Part shown: positions 17,837 to 26,559 of the stretch, one piece after another
Position numbering within the stretch: position 1 is the first letter of the stretch
How the letters are laid out: each line of letters starts with the position of its first letter
Origin: Vibrio tubiashii
GTDB taxonomy: Bacteria; Pseudomonadota; Gammaproteobacteria; Enterobacterales; Vibrionaceae
Direction: 5' to 3'
Length of the DNA: 64,000 nucleotides
Assembly (NCBI GenBank): GCA_000775715.1
Contig: JRWQ01000007.1
Coordinates: 186,001 to 250,000 of the forward strand
Notes under the pieces: generated by a model
What the model was told of the DNA's origin: nothing
The model's input: only the letters and a program-made list of their open reading frames with translations
The model's database searches: none
Position numbers and translations under genes: made by a program

Positions 17837-18622
17837 TTATAGGTCTTGAGCTTCAATCCATAGTACAGCATCTTGAGACAGCTCTTTGCCTTTGTATTCA
17901 GTATCTGGACCAGAGCCTAGGCAAGCAAAGCCCCACTTGCCAGCTTTAGGAATACCAAAAGTAAACATGCCTTGTTCGTCAGTGATCGCAACGATTGCAG
18001 ATGCTGGTGCAGCACGATGAGTGTCTTTACCAAATGCGTTAGCTTTCGTATCTATGTCTGTGTTTAGGAACTCGATTTCACACTCAACGCCTGCAGCAGG
18101 TTTACCTTCAGAAAGCAGCTGACCTGTGAATGTGCTTCCAGCAAATACTTGGTATGGTTTGTTCTTAGGCACGATTTCAGTTTTTAGGCCTAGAGGCGTA
18201 TCCCAACCTGTAGGTAGACCACCTTTGTTGATGACACGCTTAGTGATTTGCTGAATATATATGTCTTCGCCACCTTCATAGTAAGGAGCAGGAACTAAAC
18301 CGAAGATGTAGTCACCATTACGACGTACTTTATACTCAACTTGGTACGCATCAGCTTTGTTGTCGTGACCGCTCCATTTGATTGGTTTAACGTCTTTCAG
18401 TAGGTCAGTTTTTTTATCTTTGAACTGAACGAAAAACTCTTCTGGTTGGCCCATGTCCATCACGTGGCCATTTTCCATCGGGTGACCAAATACCAGTTTC
18501 ATATCAAGTGTTGTCGGCTGTTCCAATTGAGATGTAGGAGTGTACAACAGTTGGAAGTGAGCTTGTGAAGCTGCTGAAAGAGTTAGAGCGGCTACGCCTG
18601 CTGCTAAAGCAAGTTTTTTCAT
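17837..18622 (-). CDS. Periplasmic DUF4198 protein (metal-uptake associated)
   Basis: This 261-residue protein has a signal peptide (MKKLALAAGVAALTLSAASQA) with a histidine at the mature start (HFQLLYTP). The body is beta-rich with HPMENGHVMDMG, TFTGQLLSEGKPAAGVECEIEF and a late ITDEQGMFTFGIPKAGKWGF, matching DUF4198, a family often found with nickel, cobalt or iron importers. The gene is 29 bases after a small secreted partner at 18652 and is divergent from feoAB, sharing Fur-type boxes. The inference is a periplasmic accessory for ferrous iron or another divalent metal; the metal is not shown by the sequence. Confidence 0.8.
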   Translation of the reverse strand: MKKLALAAGVAALTLSAASQAHFQLLYTPTSQLEQPTTLDMKLVFGHPMENGHVMDMGQPEEFFVQFKDKKTDLLKDVKPIKWSGHDNKADAYQVEYKVRRNGDYIFGLVPAPYYEGGEDIYIQQITKRVINKGGLPTGWDTPLGLKTEIVPKNKPYQVFAGSTFTGQLLSEGKPAAGVECEIEFLNTDIDTKANAFGKDTHRAAPASAIVAITDEQGMFTFGIPKAGKWGFACLGSGPDTEYKGKELSQDAVLWIEAQDL

Positions 18623-18651
18623 CGGTTTTTCCCTAAATAATTTACTAAATT

Positions 18652-18963
18652 TTATTCAACAATATCTTTGCCATCGACTTCGATAGAGTGGCCTGGGCCG
18701 GCATTAAACTGGACTTTGTAGTCACCCGCTGGTTTTTGAAACTCTATCTCGCCATCTTGGTTGATTTCGCTTTTGGTTAACTCAGCGCCAGTGCCATCTA
18801 ATACCAAGACCTCAACGCCTGATGCTGATGAACCGTCTGAAAAACCACCTTCACATAAAATGGTGTTGTCGCCGAAGTCGTAACAAGAGAATAATGGGGT
18901 GTGAGCCATTGCTGTGGCAGGGAGCAGTGAGCCGAATAGCAATGCCAATGTCGCCTTTTTCAT
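18652..18963 (-). CDS. Small periplasmic beta-rich protein next to feo
   Basis: This 103-residue protein has a signal peptide (MKKATLALLFGSLLPATAMA) before HTPLFSCYDFGDN. Two cysteines (FSCYDF and ILCEGG) may form a disulphide. The SGVEVLVLDGTG...GEIEFQKPAGDYKVQF pattern resembles a single carboxypeptidase-regulatory or Ig-like domain. It has a good ribosome site (AAGGAAAAC) and is the first gene of the operon with the DUF4198 gene. The promoter lies within the shared Fur/FNR region. No specific function is known to me. Confidence 0.78.
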   Translation of the reverse strand: MKKATLALLFGSLLPATAMAHTPLFSCYDFGDNTILCEGGFSDGSSASGVEVLVLDGTGAELTKSEINQDGEIEFQKPAGDYKVQFNAGPGHSIEVDGKDIVE

Positions 18964-19055
18964 TTTGTTTTCCTTATCAAAGTCTTAGTCGCCAATGATT
19001 GGCTAGCAGCTAATGATTGGGCAAAGCATAATCTCCGCAAATACAGATTTAAACT

Positions 19056-19074
19056 GATAATTATTACTATTTGC
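19056..19074. promoter_or_regulatory. Fur box 1 upstream of feoA
   Basis: GATAATTATTACTATTTGC matches 13 of 19 positions of the Fur consensus. It lies between the divergent feo and DUF4198 operons. Confidence 0.65.
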
Positions 19075-19081
19075 ATCTAGA

Positions 19082-19095
19082 TTGATTTAGATCAT
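19082..19095. promoter_or_regulatory. FNR box upstream of feoA
   Basis: TTGATTTAGATCAT matches 9 of 10 fixed positions of TTGAT-N4-ATCAA. Anaerobic activation by FNR is known for feo in E. coli, and fits here. Confidence 0.7.
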
Positions 19096-19114
19096 CTAAA
19101 CGTTAATCATTATC
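19096..19114. promoter_or_regulatory. Fur box 2 upstream of feoA
   Basis: CTAAACGTTAATCATTATC matches 14 of 19 positions of the Fur consensus, with the right half AATCATTATC perfect. It sits about 70 bases before feoA. Confidence 0.7.
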
Positions 19115-19185
19115 ATTTGTAAGTTCTTATCGCAGACGCATCGCTTTACAATATTTTCCAACAATCTCCCCAATGGATTACCTGT

Positions 19186-19419
19186 ATGAAGACTCAACTA
19201 GATAAATTGAAGCCAGGAAATAAAGGCGTGATTGTTTCTCACGGTTCTAGGGGAGCAATCAGGCAACGCCTATTAGATCTGGGTTTGATTCCTGAAATGG
19301 AAATTGAGTTTGTTAGATATGCACCATTGGGGGACCCGTTAGAAGTGAGAGTCGGCCTTACCAATGTTGTGATTCGTAAGGCGGAGGCCCAGACAGTGAT
19401 GATCAAGTTAGATTGCTAA
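19186..19419 (+). CDS. feoA: Ferrous iron transport protein FeoA
   Basis: This 77-residue cytoplasmic SH3-like protein aids FeoB. It shows the family pattern: LKPGNKGVIVSHG, RQRLLDLGLIPEMEIEFVRYAPLGDPLEVRV and an ending in VVIRKAEAQTVMI. Length is normal (75 in E. coli). It is the first gene of feoAB plus the Cys-rich small gene, behind Fur and FNR boxes, with 23 bases between its stop and the FeoB ATG. Confidence 0.93.
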   Translation: MKTQLDKLKPGNKGVIVSHGSRGAIRQRLLDLGLIPEMEIEFVRYAPLGDPLEVRVGLTNVVIRKAEAQTVMIKLDC

Positions 19420-19442
19420 TAAAGCAGAAGAAGATACAGAAC

Positions 19443-21947
19443 ATGCAACGAAAGAAAATCCTCCTTGCGGGTCAGCAAAATGCGGGCAAATCGACGGTTT
19501 TTAACATGCTTACAGGTGCTCGTCAGCATGTTGCCAACTACCCTGGAGTTACGGTTGATAAAAAGGTGGGCTATTTTTCCAATAGCTTTGGTTCGTATCA
19601 ACTGACTGATTTACCCGGCACTTACAGCCTCACAAGCTTTTCACTTGAAGAGCGAGTAGCAAGAAAAGCACTGCGCGAAGAGAATTCAGATGTTGTTCTT
19701 AATGTCATGGATGCGGCAAATATTAATCGCTCTTTGCATCTTTCACTGCAACTTTTAGAGCTTGAACTGCCAGTCGCGGTTGCTCTAAATATGATGGATG
19801 TGGCTGAGTCGGAAGGCATCCAGATTGACAGTTATAAGCTGTCTGAAGCCATTGGCATTCCAGTTGTTGAGTGTATAGGCCGGTTGGGTAAAGGGGCAGA
19901 GAGTATCGGCCAAGCGATTGATGAAGCTAAGCCGAGTTCTTTTGCTGTGCCATATCCTAGGCTTGAAGATTCAATTTCAAGTCTAACTGCCCAAATTGAA
20001 ACCCTAGACTGTGATAATAAGCCAGCAGCGCGCTGGCTAGCACTAAGGCTGTTGGAAAATGATCAAGAAGCACAAGCATGGCTCGAGTCTACGCTAGACG
20101 CACAATCACTGAGTCAGCTGCAAAGTGTTGTTGAAACAGAGCAGCAATCGGCAGCCAGGGTACTTACAACACCCATCAATGACTATATCGTTGCTCAGCG
20201 ACAGTTGACAGTGACTCGTATTTTAAAAGAGTGCGTTGATTTCACGAAGCAAGGCCAAGAGAAAATAAGCTTTACGCAAAAGTTCGACAGATTAGTCTTA
20301 AATAAATTTGGTGCACCTATCTTTTTGATCGCGACTGTCTTTGTGATCTATCAAAGTTCGATTGTTTACGGGTATGAGCTTACCAACTATTGGTGGCCTT
20401 ACTTAGCGGCATTTAGAGAGTTAGTCGCGGGCTTACTGCCAGACGCAGGTTTTTTGTACGACCCTTATGTGCGTTCACTTGGGCTGTGGGTTGTTGATTC
20501 TGCAAATACACTGCTTAACTACATACCCATTTTCCTGATCTTATTCGCACTGATTGCCATATTGGAAGACTCGGGATACATGGCGAGGATTGCGTTCATC
20601 TCAGACAAAGTGCTACATAAATTTGGTTTGCATGGTCAAAGTACATTGCCGATGATCCTTGCAGGCGTGTTCGCTGGTGGTTGCGCTGTTCCAGGTGTAA
20701 TGGCAACGAAAGGGATACCCGACAACAGAGCTAGGTTGGCGACCATTTTGACCGTTCCTTATATGAACTGTTTAGCCAAAATTCCGCTATACACGCTGAT
20801 GCTGGGTATTTTCTTTGTTGAAGATAAATCGTTGATGACGTTTTATATTTCAACCATCTCGATTATTGCCGCGCTGTTGGTTGCCAAATTACTAACTAAG
20901 ACAGTGTTACGTAAAACCGAAACGGCGCCATTTGTCATGGAGTTGCCTCGCTATAACCTTCCTACTGCCCGTAGTGTTGTGACTCGTTCACTCGAGCGCA
21001 CCTGGATGTATGTGCGTAAAGTCGGCACTATTGTTTTGGCCGTATCAACGGTAATTTTTGTCTTGCTCCAGTTTCCTGGCCTACCAGAAGAGAGCAAGGA
21101 GCAGTTTCAACAGCGGGCTGAATCAGCGGTAGTTAAGTTCGAAAAATCGCTCAAAAACACTGGCTATGAAAACACCTTTGATCAGCAGTCTCTACCTGCC
21201 CTGGTTAACTACTATACCGACTATAAGCGTGCCAAGTTGAACGCCAAAGGTGCTGCTGCATCGAAAGCCGTTGGTGAGAAGTTTAAAACAATCAATAGTG
21301 AGTTTTACTCTGTGGTTGTTCCACCAAAAGGCGATAAGGGCGCTAAGAAAGCGCACCGTGCTCTGCGTAAACTCTCTTCTGAGCGCAATAAAATTCGTCG
21401 TGAGATGAAAGAATTGCGTCTAGAAAGTTCTCTACTTGGCATGTTTGGGCGATCTCTAGAGCCTGTCACTCAATACGCTGGCTTTGATTGGAAGATTAAC
21501 GTCGCTCTGTTTTCTTCATTTGCAGCCCGTGAGAGCAGTGTGGCGACGCTTGGCGTTCTATTTCAGCAAGATGAAGATAGCAATCAGAAACTTGAAGATC
21601 GTATGAGTGAATCTAGTGAGTTCAGTGGTCATGGTGAACTCGCTGCGGTGGCATTGATCTTGTTCTTTATTTTATATCCCCCTTGCTTAGCCACGGTTAT
21701 GATGATTAAAGTTCAAACTGGTGAATATAAGTGGATGCTACTGTCGATTTTCTTACCGACTGCGATAGGTTTTGCCGTGGCGACAGCAGTCTATACACTC
21801 GGCAATGTTTTTGAGCTTACAGGTATTCAGTTGATGTCAGCGGCTTATTTTGTTGCTCTTGCATTATTGCTGTTGCTCGGATTTAAAGACCTGATTAAGC
21901 GTAGAATGCTGCCAGACGAAATTCCTGTTAAGAATATCGAGGGGTAG
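19443..21947 (+). CDS. feoB: Ferrous iron transporter FeoB with an extended inter-membrane insertion
   Basis: This inner-membrane GTPase-coupled channel imports Fe2+. The G domain shows G1 GQQNAGKST (10-18), G3 DLPG (56-59) and G4 NMMD (116-119). The Gate motifs follow: FAGGCAVPGVMATK and ILTVPYMNCLAKIPLYTLM, then FAARESSVATLGVLF. Length is 834 against 773 in E. coli. Much of the excess is a lysine- and arginine-rich stretch at about 548-660, between membrane segments. I chose the ATG at 19443 over the upstream TTG at 19413 because it starts the G domain directly (MQRKKILLAG) and has a purine-rich site. The Cys-rich small gene follows 3 bases later. Confidence 0.94.
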   Translation: MQRKKILLAGQQNAGKSTVFNMLTGARQHVANYPGVTVDKKVGYFSNSFGSYQLTDLPGTYSLTSFSLEERVARKALREENSDVVLNVMDAANINRSLHLSLQLLELELPVAVALNMMDVAESEGIQIDSYKLSEAIGIPVVECIGRLGKGAESIGQAIDEAKPSSFAVPYPRLEDSISSLTAQIETLDCDNKPAARWLALRLLENDQEAQAWLESTLDAQSLSQLQSVVETEQQSAARVLTTPINDYIVAQRQLTVTRILKECVDFTKQGQEKISFTQKFDRLVLNKFGAPIFLIATVFVIYQSSIVYGYELTNYWWPYLAAFRELVAGLLPDAGFLYDPYVRSLGLWVVDSANTLLNYIPIFLILFALIAILEDSGYMARIAFISDKVLHKFGLHGQSTLPMILAGVFAGGCAVPGVMATKGIPDNRARLATILTVPYMNCLAKIPLYTLMLGIFFVEDKSLMTFYISTISIIAALLVAKLLTKTVLRKTETAPFVMELPRYNLPTARSVVTRSLERTWMYVRKVGTIVLAVSTVIFVLLQFPGLPEESKEQFQQRAESAVVKFEKSLKNTGYENTFDQQSLPALVNYYTDYKRAKLNAKGAAASKAVGEKFKTINSEFYSVVVPPKGDKGAKKAHRALRKLSSERNKIRREMKELRLESSLLGMFGRSLEPVTQYAGFDWKINVALFSSFAARESSVATLGVLFQQDEDSNQKLEDRMSESSEFSGHGELAAVALILFFILYPPCLATVMMIKVQTGEYKWMLLSIFLPTAIGFAVATAVYTLGNVFELTGIQLMSAAYFVALALLLLLGFKDLIKRRMLPDEIPVKNIEG

Positions 21948-21950
21948 ATT

Positions 21951-22112
21951 ATGTATGAACAATCACTAGAGCTTTGGGATATTGCCATTGTTGTTCTTAT
22001 CGTTGCTATCGCAGGTTACTATATCTATAACAAGTTGTTTAAAAAGAACAACAGCTGCGGAAGTGGGTGTGATTCTTGCGCGAGTTCTCCGGGTAAGGAA
22101 AAGAAGCACTAG
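21951..22112 (+). CDS. FeoB-associated Cys-rich membrane protein
   Basis: A 53-residue frame begins 3 bases after the feoB stop, with a GAGGGG ribosome site. One membrane segment (WDIAIVVLIVAIAGYYIY) is followed by the basic KKNN and the cysteine motif CGSGCDSC, then a lysine-rich end. This is the layout of the FeoB-associated Cys-rich family (Pfam FeoB_associated), small proteins coded with FeoB. It stands where vibrios such as V. cholerae have FeoC. The cysteines could bind iron or a metal cluster; that is inference. Confidence 0.85.
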   Translation: MYEQSLELWDIAIVVLIVAIAGYYIYNKLFKKNNSCGSGCDSCASSPGKEKKH

Positions 22113-22239
22113 ATATCGGTATTGAACACGTGTGGCGGGTAAGGAGAGAGATTTTGCATATTCTCGCTTCATGCCCGTTGCTTGTTTTAAAAGCGCTAAA
22201 CTCGCACGTTAAGTACGATAAATTTTTGAGGAACACCAA

Positions 22240-22572
22240 GTGCCTGAAATTAAAACCGTCGGCTTGTTTTTTATCACCGCGATTTTCGAGATATTAGGCT
22301 GTTACTTGCCATATTTGTGGTTGAAAGAGGACAAATCTGCTTGGTTGTTACTGCCTGCTACTGTGTGTTTAGGGCTATTCACTTGGTTGTTGTCATTGCA
22401 TCCTACCGCCGCGGGTCGGGTTTATGCTGCTTATGGTGGCGTCTATATTCTCGTCGCGATTTTGTGGCTCTGGTTTGTAGACGGCATTCGTCCAACTATG
22501 TGGGATCTAGTTGGCGTTAGCGTCGCTTTGTTTGGAATGGCGATCATCATGTTTGCCCCAAGAGCTGTATAG
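22240..22572 (+). CDS. YnfA/UPF0060 family membrane protein
   Basis: This 110-residue integral membrane protein has four hydrophobic segments and matches the YnfA family: [38 protein letters not shown], and [28 protein letters not shown]. The family resembles small multidrug-resistance (SMR) transporters, though its substrate is not established. The start is GTG at 22240 with GAGGA upstream. It is single; a hairpin at 22571-22599 follows without a T run. Confidence 0.9.
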   Translation: MPEIKTVGLFFITAIFEILGCYLPYLWLKEDKSAWLLLPATVCLGLFTWLLSLHPTAAGRVYAAYGGVYILVAILWLWFVDGIRPTMWDLVGVSVALFGMAIIMFAPRAV

Positions 22573-22720
22573 GTGGGTTAAACTGAGAGTAACCTACCTA
22601 TGGACGCGGAAATGCCATTCCAGAATCCATTATGTTCATATTTCGCTTAAAATAGGGCTGTATGTGAGCCGAGCGTGCATTTTGTTGGGCTCTGCACATC
22701 GCATATTTGATTCTGTCCAT

Positions 22721-22927
22721 CTATTTTGAGACGTCTTCATATTCTCCTTCAAGTGTAGAGTGAGTGCTTTGCTGATAGAATGCTGAACGATTCATCTTAA
22801 GAGACTTTTCTATTTTCTTTCCAGTGATCACCGCAGCGATAGCGAGCGGAATAATCATGATCAAGCTGAACAGCAGTGTGAAAACACCAATAAACAGTGC
22901 TAAAAAGCTGGAAATAATTCTATTCAT
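22721..22927 (-). CDS. Small hypothetical membrane protein
   Basis: This 68-residue protein has one long hydrophobic stretch (about 4-36, which could be two tight helices) followed by a basic, polar tail (GKKIEKSLKMNRSAFYQQ) ending acidic. AGAGGTAAAG precedes the ATG by a good distance. I know no family for it. It lies alone between YnfA and the GAPDH gene. Confidence 0.6.
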   Translation of the reverse strand: MNRIISSFLALFIGVFTLLFSLIMIIPLAIAAVITGKKIEKSLKMNRSAFYQQSTHSTLEGEYEDVSK

Positions 22928-23020
22928 AATCTTTACCTCTATCTATACCTGCAGAATAACGAGAGATAAATGAATCAAACATGAACAAAGCTGATCAAAT
23001 ATTCATTGCCCTTAGTGGAT

Positions 23021-23051
23021 CAAAAAGGCCACTTCCTAAAAAGAAAGTGGC
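23021..23051 (-). terminator. Terminator of the GAPDH gene
   Basis: On the minus strand GCCACTT and AAGTGGC pair and are followed by CTTTTTG. It lies about 110 bases after the stop at 23160. A second hairpin (GCCTCAG with CTGAGGC, 23094-23113) lies between. Confidence 0.7.
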
Positions 23052-23159
23052 AACTACGGGGGATTATTATAGATATTATGTTGTGGAGATTTGCCTCAGC
23101 GTTGTCTGAGGCGATATTTTGTCTATCAGCCATCTATGATAGCTGATCAAATCCGTAGA

Positions 23160-24596
23160 CTATTTTGTTGGGTAAGTTTTGTAGCGAACACCCATCATCT
23201 GTTCCATACAGTGAACGACCTGACAGCTGTAGCCAAATTCATTGTCGTACCAGATGTACAATACGCAGCGACTGTCTTGTGCGATTGTTGCAGCGCCATC
23301 TACCACACCAGCGAATCGAGAGCCAACTAGGTCCGTTGACACGATTTCGGTCGACTCAGTGTAGTCAATTTGCGCAGATAGCTCAGATGCTAGAGCCATT
23401 TCGCGCAGGTAAGCGTTAAGCGCTTCTTTATCTGTACCCTGTTCAAGGTTTAGGTTCGCAATCGCCATTGAAACGTTTGGCGTTGGTACGCGGATGGCGT
23501 TGCCTGTAAGCTTACCGGCTAGTTCAGGCAGAGCTTTTGCTACCGCTTTCGCTGCTCCGGTTTCTGTTAAAACCATGTTCAAAGATGCACTACGACCACG
23601 ACGCTCACCCGAGTGGAAGTTATCAATTAGGTTTTGGTCATTGGTAAACGAGTGAACCGTTTCGATATGACCAGAGATAACACCAAACTTATCGTTGATT
23701 GCTTTAAGCACTGGCGTAATTGCGTTGGTGGTGCAGCTTGCTGCTGAGATGATGCGATCTTCGGTTTGAATAACGCCATCGTTAACACCAAATACTACGT
23801 TCTTGATGTCACCTTTACCTGGTGCGGTCAGCAGTACTTTTTCCGCGCCGTTACATTCAAGATGCTGAGCAAGACCATCTGCATCACGCCAAACACCCGT
23901 ATTATCAACAACTAGTGCGTTGTTAATCCCAAAGCTAGTGTAATCGACTTCTTGAGGTTTGTTGGCGTAGATAAACTGAATATAGTTACCGTTAGCAATG
24001 ATGGCTTTGCGTTCTTCATCGACAATAATACTGCCGTTAAATTGACCGTGCACAGAATCTCTGCGTAGAAGGCTTGCGCGCTTTTCTAAATCACCTTTTT
24101 TGCCGCCGCGTACTACGACAGCACGCAGTCGAAGTGGATAACCAGGACCTGATTTTTCCACGAGTAAACGAGTCAATAGTCGGCCGATACGCCCAAAGCC
24201 ATAGAGCACCACATCTCGTGGCTCACTGACGCTTTTTCCATTCATCGCACCAATCAATGACGTGTGTAAAAAGTCTTTCACACCATGGGCGTCATCACGG
24301 CCTTGCCAAAATTGATGAGCAAGCTGACCAATGTCGATACGACAAGGAGATAGCTCCATTTCTGCGAGTGATTCAATGAGAGGAAGAGTTTGTTCCGGGC
24401 GTAGGGGCGTTCCGGTGTAGCGACGTGCCAAACGGTGAGATTTGATGATGTCGATAGTGGCGGCATTGACCAGCGTTTTACCAAAGAGTAGAACCTCGAC
24501 GCCTTTGTGACGGTAAAGTTGACCTAGAAGGGGGGAGATAGCTTCCGCAATCGTTTGGCTTGTTTGCCAATCTAACAGGTGTTTCTCTGGGCTCAT
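23160..24596 (-). CDS. Long-form glyceraldehyde-3-phosphate dehydrogenase
   Basis: This NAD(P)-dependent enzyme oxidises glyceraldehyde-3-phosphate. The GAPDH fold starts near residue 125 with the Rossmann motif VVLYGFGRIGRLL. The catalytic SAASCTTNAITPV has its cysteine at 288, and IWYDNEFGYSCQVV is the usual C-terminal motif. About 120 extra residues precede the Rossmann fold, so this is not the standard 330-residue GapA. I chose the ATG at 24596 (478 residues, AAAGG upstream) over a GTG at 24644 that lacks a ribosome site. Vibrios carry a paralogue of this kind on chromosome II; its direction (glycolytic or gluconeogenic) is not settled by sequence. Confidence 0.88.
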   Translation of the reverse strand: MSPEKHLLDWQTSQTIAEAISPLLGQLYRHKGVEVLLFGKTLVNAATIDIIKSHRLARRYTGTPLRPEQTLPLIESLAEMELSPCRIDIGQLAHQFWQGRDDAHGVKDFLHTSLIGAMNGKSVSEPRDVVLYGFGRIGRLLTRLLVEKSGPGYPLRLRAVVVRGGKKGDLEKRASLLRRDSVHGQFNGSIIVDEERKAIIANGNYIQFIYANKPQEVDYTSFGINNALVVDNTGVWRDADGLAQHLECNGAEKVLLTAPGKGDIKNVVFGVNDGVIQTEDRIISAASCTTNAITPVLKAINDKFGVISGHIETVHSFTNDQNLIDNFHSGERRGRSASLNMVLTETGAAKAVAKALPELAGKLTGNAIRVPTPNVSMAIANLNLEQGTDKEALNAYLREMALASELSAQIDYTESTEIVSTDLVGSRFAGVVDGAATIAQDSRCVLYIWYDNEFGYSCQVVHCMEQMMGVRYKTYPTK

Positions 24597-24926
24597 CGTA
24601 TGTATGGACCTTTCACGTTTTTTGAGGGCTGACTCAAAATCCACTTGTAGGGGGAGCGGATAGAGAGTTTGTATTAATTTTGTAATTTTTATGCGGCAGG
24701 ATTGTAAGGCTTAATATCTTATTCTGCTAGTAAAATTAAATTAGGCTTTTTGGGCTGTAATCTACCCTGTTTATGGCGATATTGACTATAAATTATCATC
24801 TCTAGTGTGTATTGACATCGAAAAAACTTGAGTGTTATTTCGCGATAAAAAATACTTGAAGCACATTAAAGATGTAACCTTTTGGCAACTGCTTGATATA
24901 TAAATGAGATAGATCACTGAATACAC
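24597..24926. other. Intergenic region between GAPDH and the beta-barrel gene
   Basis: This 330-base stretch is AT-rich and non-coding. The GAPDH promoter should lie at about 24620-24700 on the minus strand, but I cannot assign boxes firmly. I see no clear terminator for the beta-barrel gene ending at 24927. Confidence 0.4.
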
Positions 24927-26003
24927 TCAAAAGGTAAACGAAAGACCAATAGAGATCAGGTCGACTTTAGAAGTAAAGGGTTCGGTTGGATCTTGAGGCA
25001 TAGCGAACTGTCCACTGATCACGTTTTCCCGACCAAAGAAGCGTTGCCACTCAACTGAAGTGTTGATTTGAGGGGTCCAATCGTAACGAAAACCGATTAA
25101 GTAGCTCTCACTATCGATGGTTAGTCGCGATTGGCCATATTGGATGTACGGCGTTAATTTGCCCATTTGATAATCAAAGCCTGCGTACCAGTCGGAACTA
25201 AACTCGTTAGCAAGCATGGTTTCTGCTTGGAAATGTAATAATCCAAAGTAGTGACTAATACCGATGGAGAAAATATCTAAATCGTAATATGTAGGTAGCG
25301 TGGTAAAACCAGATTGCGCAGCGTCAATATTAACGTAGGTAAACCTCAATAAGTTATCGTCGTAGAAAAACTCTGTACTGAGGCCAAGTGCACGAGATAG
25401 ATCGACAGTGAAAGGTGCCCCATGTTGGTCTAGCTGTTCTTCGCGTGGGCGGGCAATATAAGGGGAAACAACCAGCTGGTTACCATCGAAAACCTCAAAT
25501 AATAACTCGGCCGTCATTCCTTCGTAGGAGGTTAGGCCAAGGCCATTGTCGTATACTTCTGGTGGCAGGCGTAGCCAAGGGTATCCACTTGAGACGTAGT
25601 AATACTCAGACATCATAAACACAGGCGTTCTAAGGCGACCAACCTTAATTCTGTACATGCCAGCGCTGTATTCAATTTGAGCTCGTTCTAATTCTGGTGA
25701 TGAAAAGGTATCTTGTGGACGTTTGACGACTTGAAGTGTGGCTCGAAGCTTTTTAGAGATTTGCCAATCCGTTTGAACACCCATGGTAGTATCACAATCG
25801 AAGCACCACTCATCGGTAATATCACGTCCCGAGAGTATTGGGATATGGTGATCACTTTTGGCCGCAGAAACAGTGCCAAAGCCACTCACTTGGACATTAT
25901 CTGATAAATTGAGTTGAGCATGAGACATTGCAGGAATACCCACGCAAATCGTCATCATGAATAGCAGACGACTGAGTTTAGTCTGAAAGCTGGTATATGA
26001 CAT
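24927..26003 (-). CDS. Outer-membrane beta-barrel (porin-like) protein
   Basis: A signal peptide (up to SHAQ, about residues 1-29) precedes a 330-residue beta-rich body with alternating aromatic strands and a terminal LISIGLSFTF, the C-terminal aromatic signature for outer-membrane insertion. Repeated strand pairs such as KLRATLQVV, YRIKVGRLRTPVFMMSEYYY and GKLTPYIQYGQSRL support a porin-like barrel. The ATG at 26003 has GAGGA upstream; longer forms to 26048 lie inside the preceding gene. It overlaps the upstream binding-protein-like gene by 26 bases, so they are co-translated. The ligand is unknown. Confidence 0.8.
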   Translation of the reverse strand: MSYTSFQTKLSRLLFMMTICVGIPAMSHAQLNLSDNVQVSGFGTVSAAKSDHHIPILSGRDITDEWCFDCDTTMGVQTDWQISKKLRATLQVVKRPQDTFSSPELERAQIEYSAGMYRIKVGRLRTPVFMMSEYYYVSSGYPWLRLPPEVYDNGLGLTSYEGMTAELLFEVFDGNQLVVSPYIARPREEQLDQHGAPFTVDLSRALGLSTEFFYDDNLLRFTYVNIDAAQSGFTTLPTYYDLDIFSIGISHYFGLLHFQAETMLANEFSSDWYAGFDYQMGKLTPYIQYGQSRLTIDSESYLIGFRYDWTPQINTSVEWQRFFGRENVISGQFAMPQDPTEPFTSKVDLISIGLSFTF

Positions 26004-26403
26004 AAGCGTCCTCTGGTAATAATTTGGCGGGAAGGTAGGCAATTCCATTACGGTTACTCTTTAGCCATCGGAGTATCTCGTCAGGTGCTTCACTGGAAAG
26101 CTCCGTTGGCGCGATGGCTTTACCAGAAAAAGACAACCTCGCCCAAATCGCAGACATTTGGGTAGGTGACTTGTTAAGAAGTTGACGGTAAAAATCTTCG
26201 CGGTAGTGAGATGAACGGGGAAGATCGAGTAGACGAATTGCTACACCGTTGATATGTGATACTCGACCACGGTAAATCAGTTTAACCTGATTTGGGCGCA
26301 GTTCTTTCATATTAGGGTTCAGCGTAATTACTGCAAAGTCATCTGCATGAGCTTGAAGCGTTAGCCCTAATAGTAGTGTTGAGAGTAATCGCCTTATCAA
26401 CAT
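25978..26403 (-). CDS. Short PstS-like periplasmic binding protein
   Basis: This 141-residue protein has a signal peptide (MLIRRLLSTLLLGLTLQAHA). The mature part resembles the core of phosphate-binding proteins: LRPNQVKLIYRGRVSHINGVAIRLLDLPRSSHYREDFYRQLL mirrors the PstS segment that ends in the anion-binding Ser-Arg region. It is about half the size of PstS, so only one lobe is present. It overlaps the porin-like gene by 26 bases and is divergent from a hybrid histidine kinase 156 bases away. The inference is a sensory input or ligand carrier rather than a transporter subunit. Confidence 0.78.
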   Translation of the reverse strand: MLIRRLLSTLLLGLTLQAHADDFAVITLNPNMKELRPNQVKLIYRGRVSHINGVAIRLLDLPRSSHYREDFYRQLLNKSPTQMSAIWARLSFSGKAIAPTELSSEAPDEILRWLKSNRNGIAYLPAKLLPEDAYVIYQLSD

Positions 26404-26559
26404 TTCCTTGCTTGCCGACGTCGTATTGAAGGTAAAATTGGTTTTTTATAATTAAGTATTGCCGTTTGAAAAAACCTCAGTAAATATTTCTACCGCTCGC
26501 CATTCATCATCTAGACTTTAGTTTCAATCACTCAAATTAGATTCAAGGAATGAATCCGA

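Noticed and set aside
22571-22599. Terminator after ynfA
   Set aside because: AGGTGGGTTA and TAACCTACCT pair well, but no T run follows on either strand.
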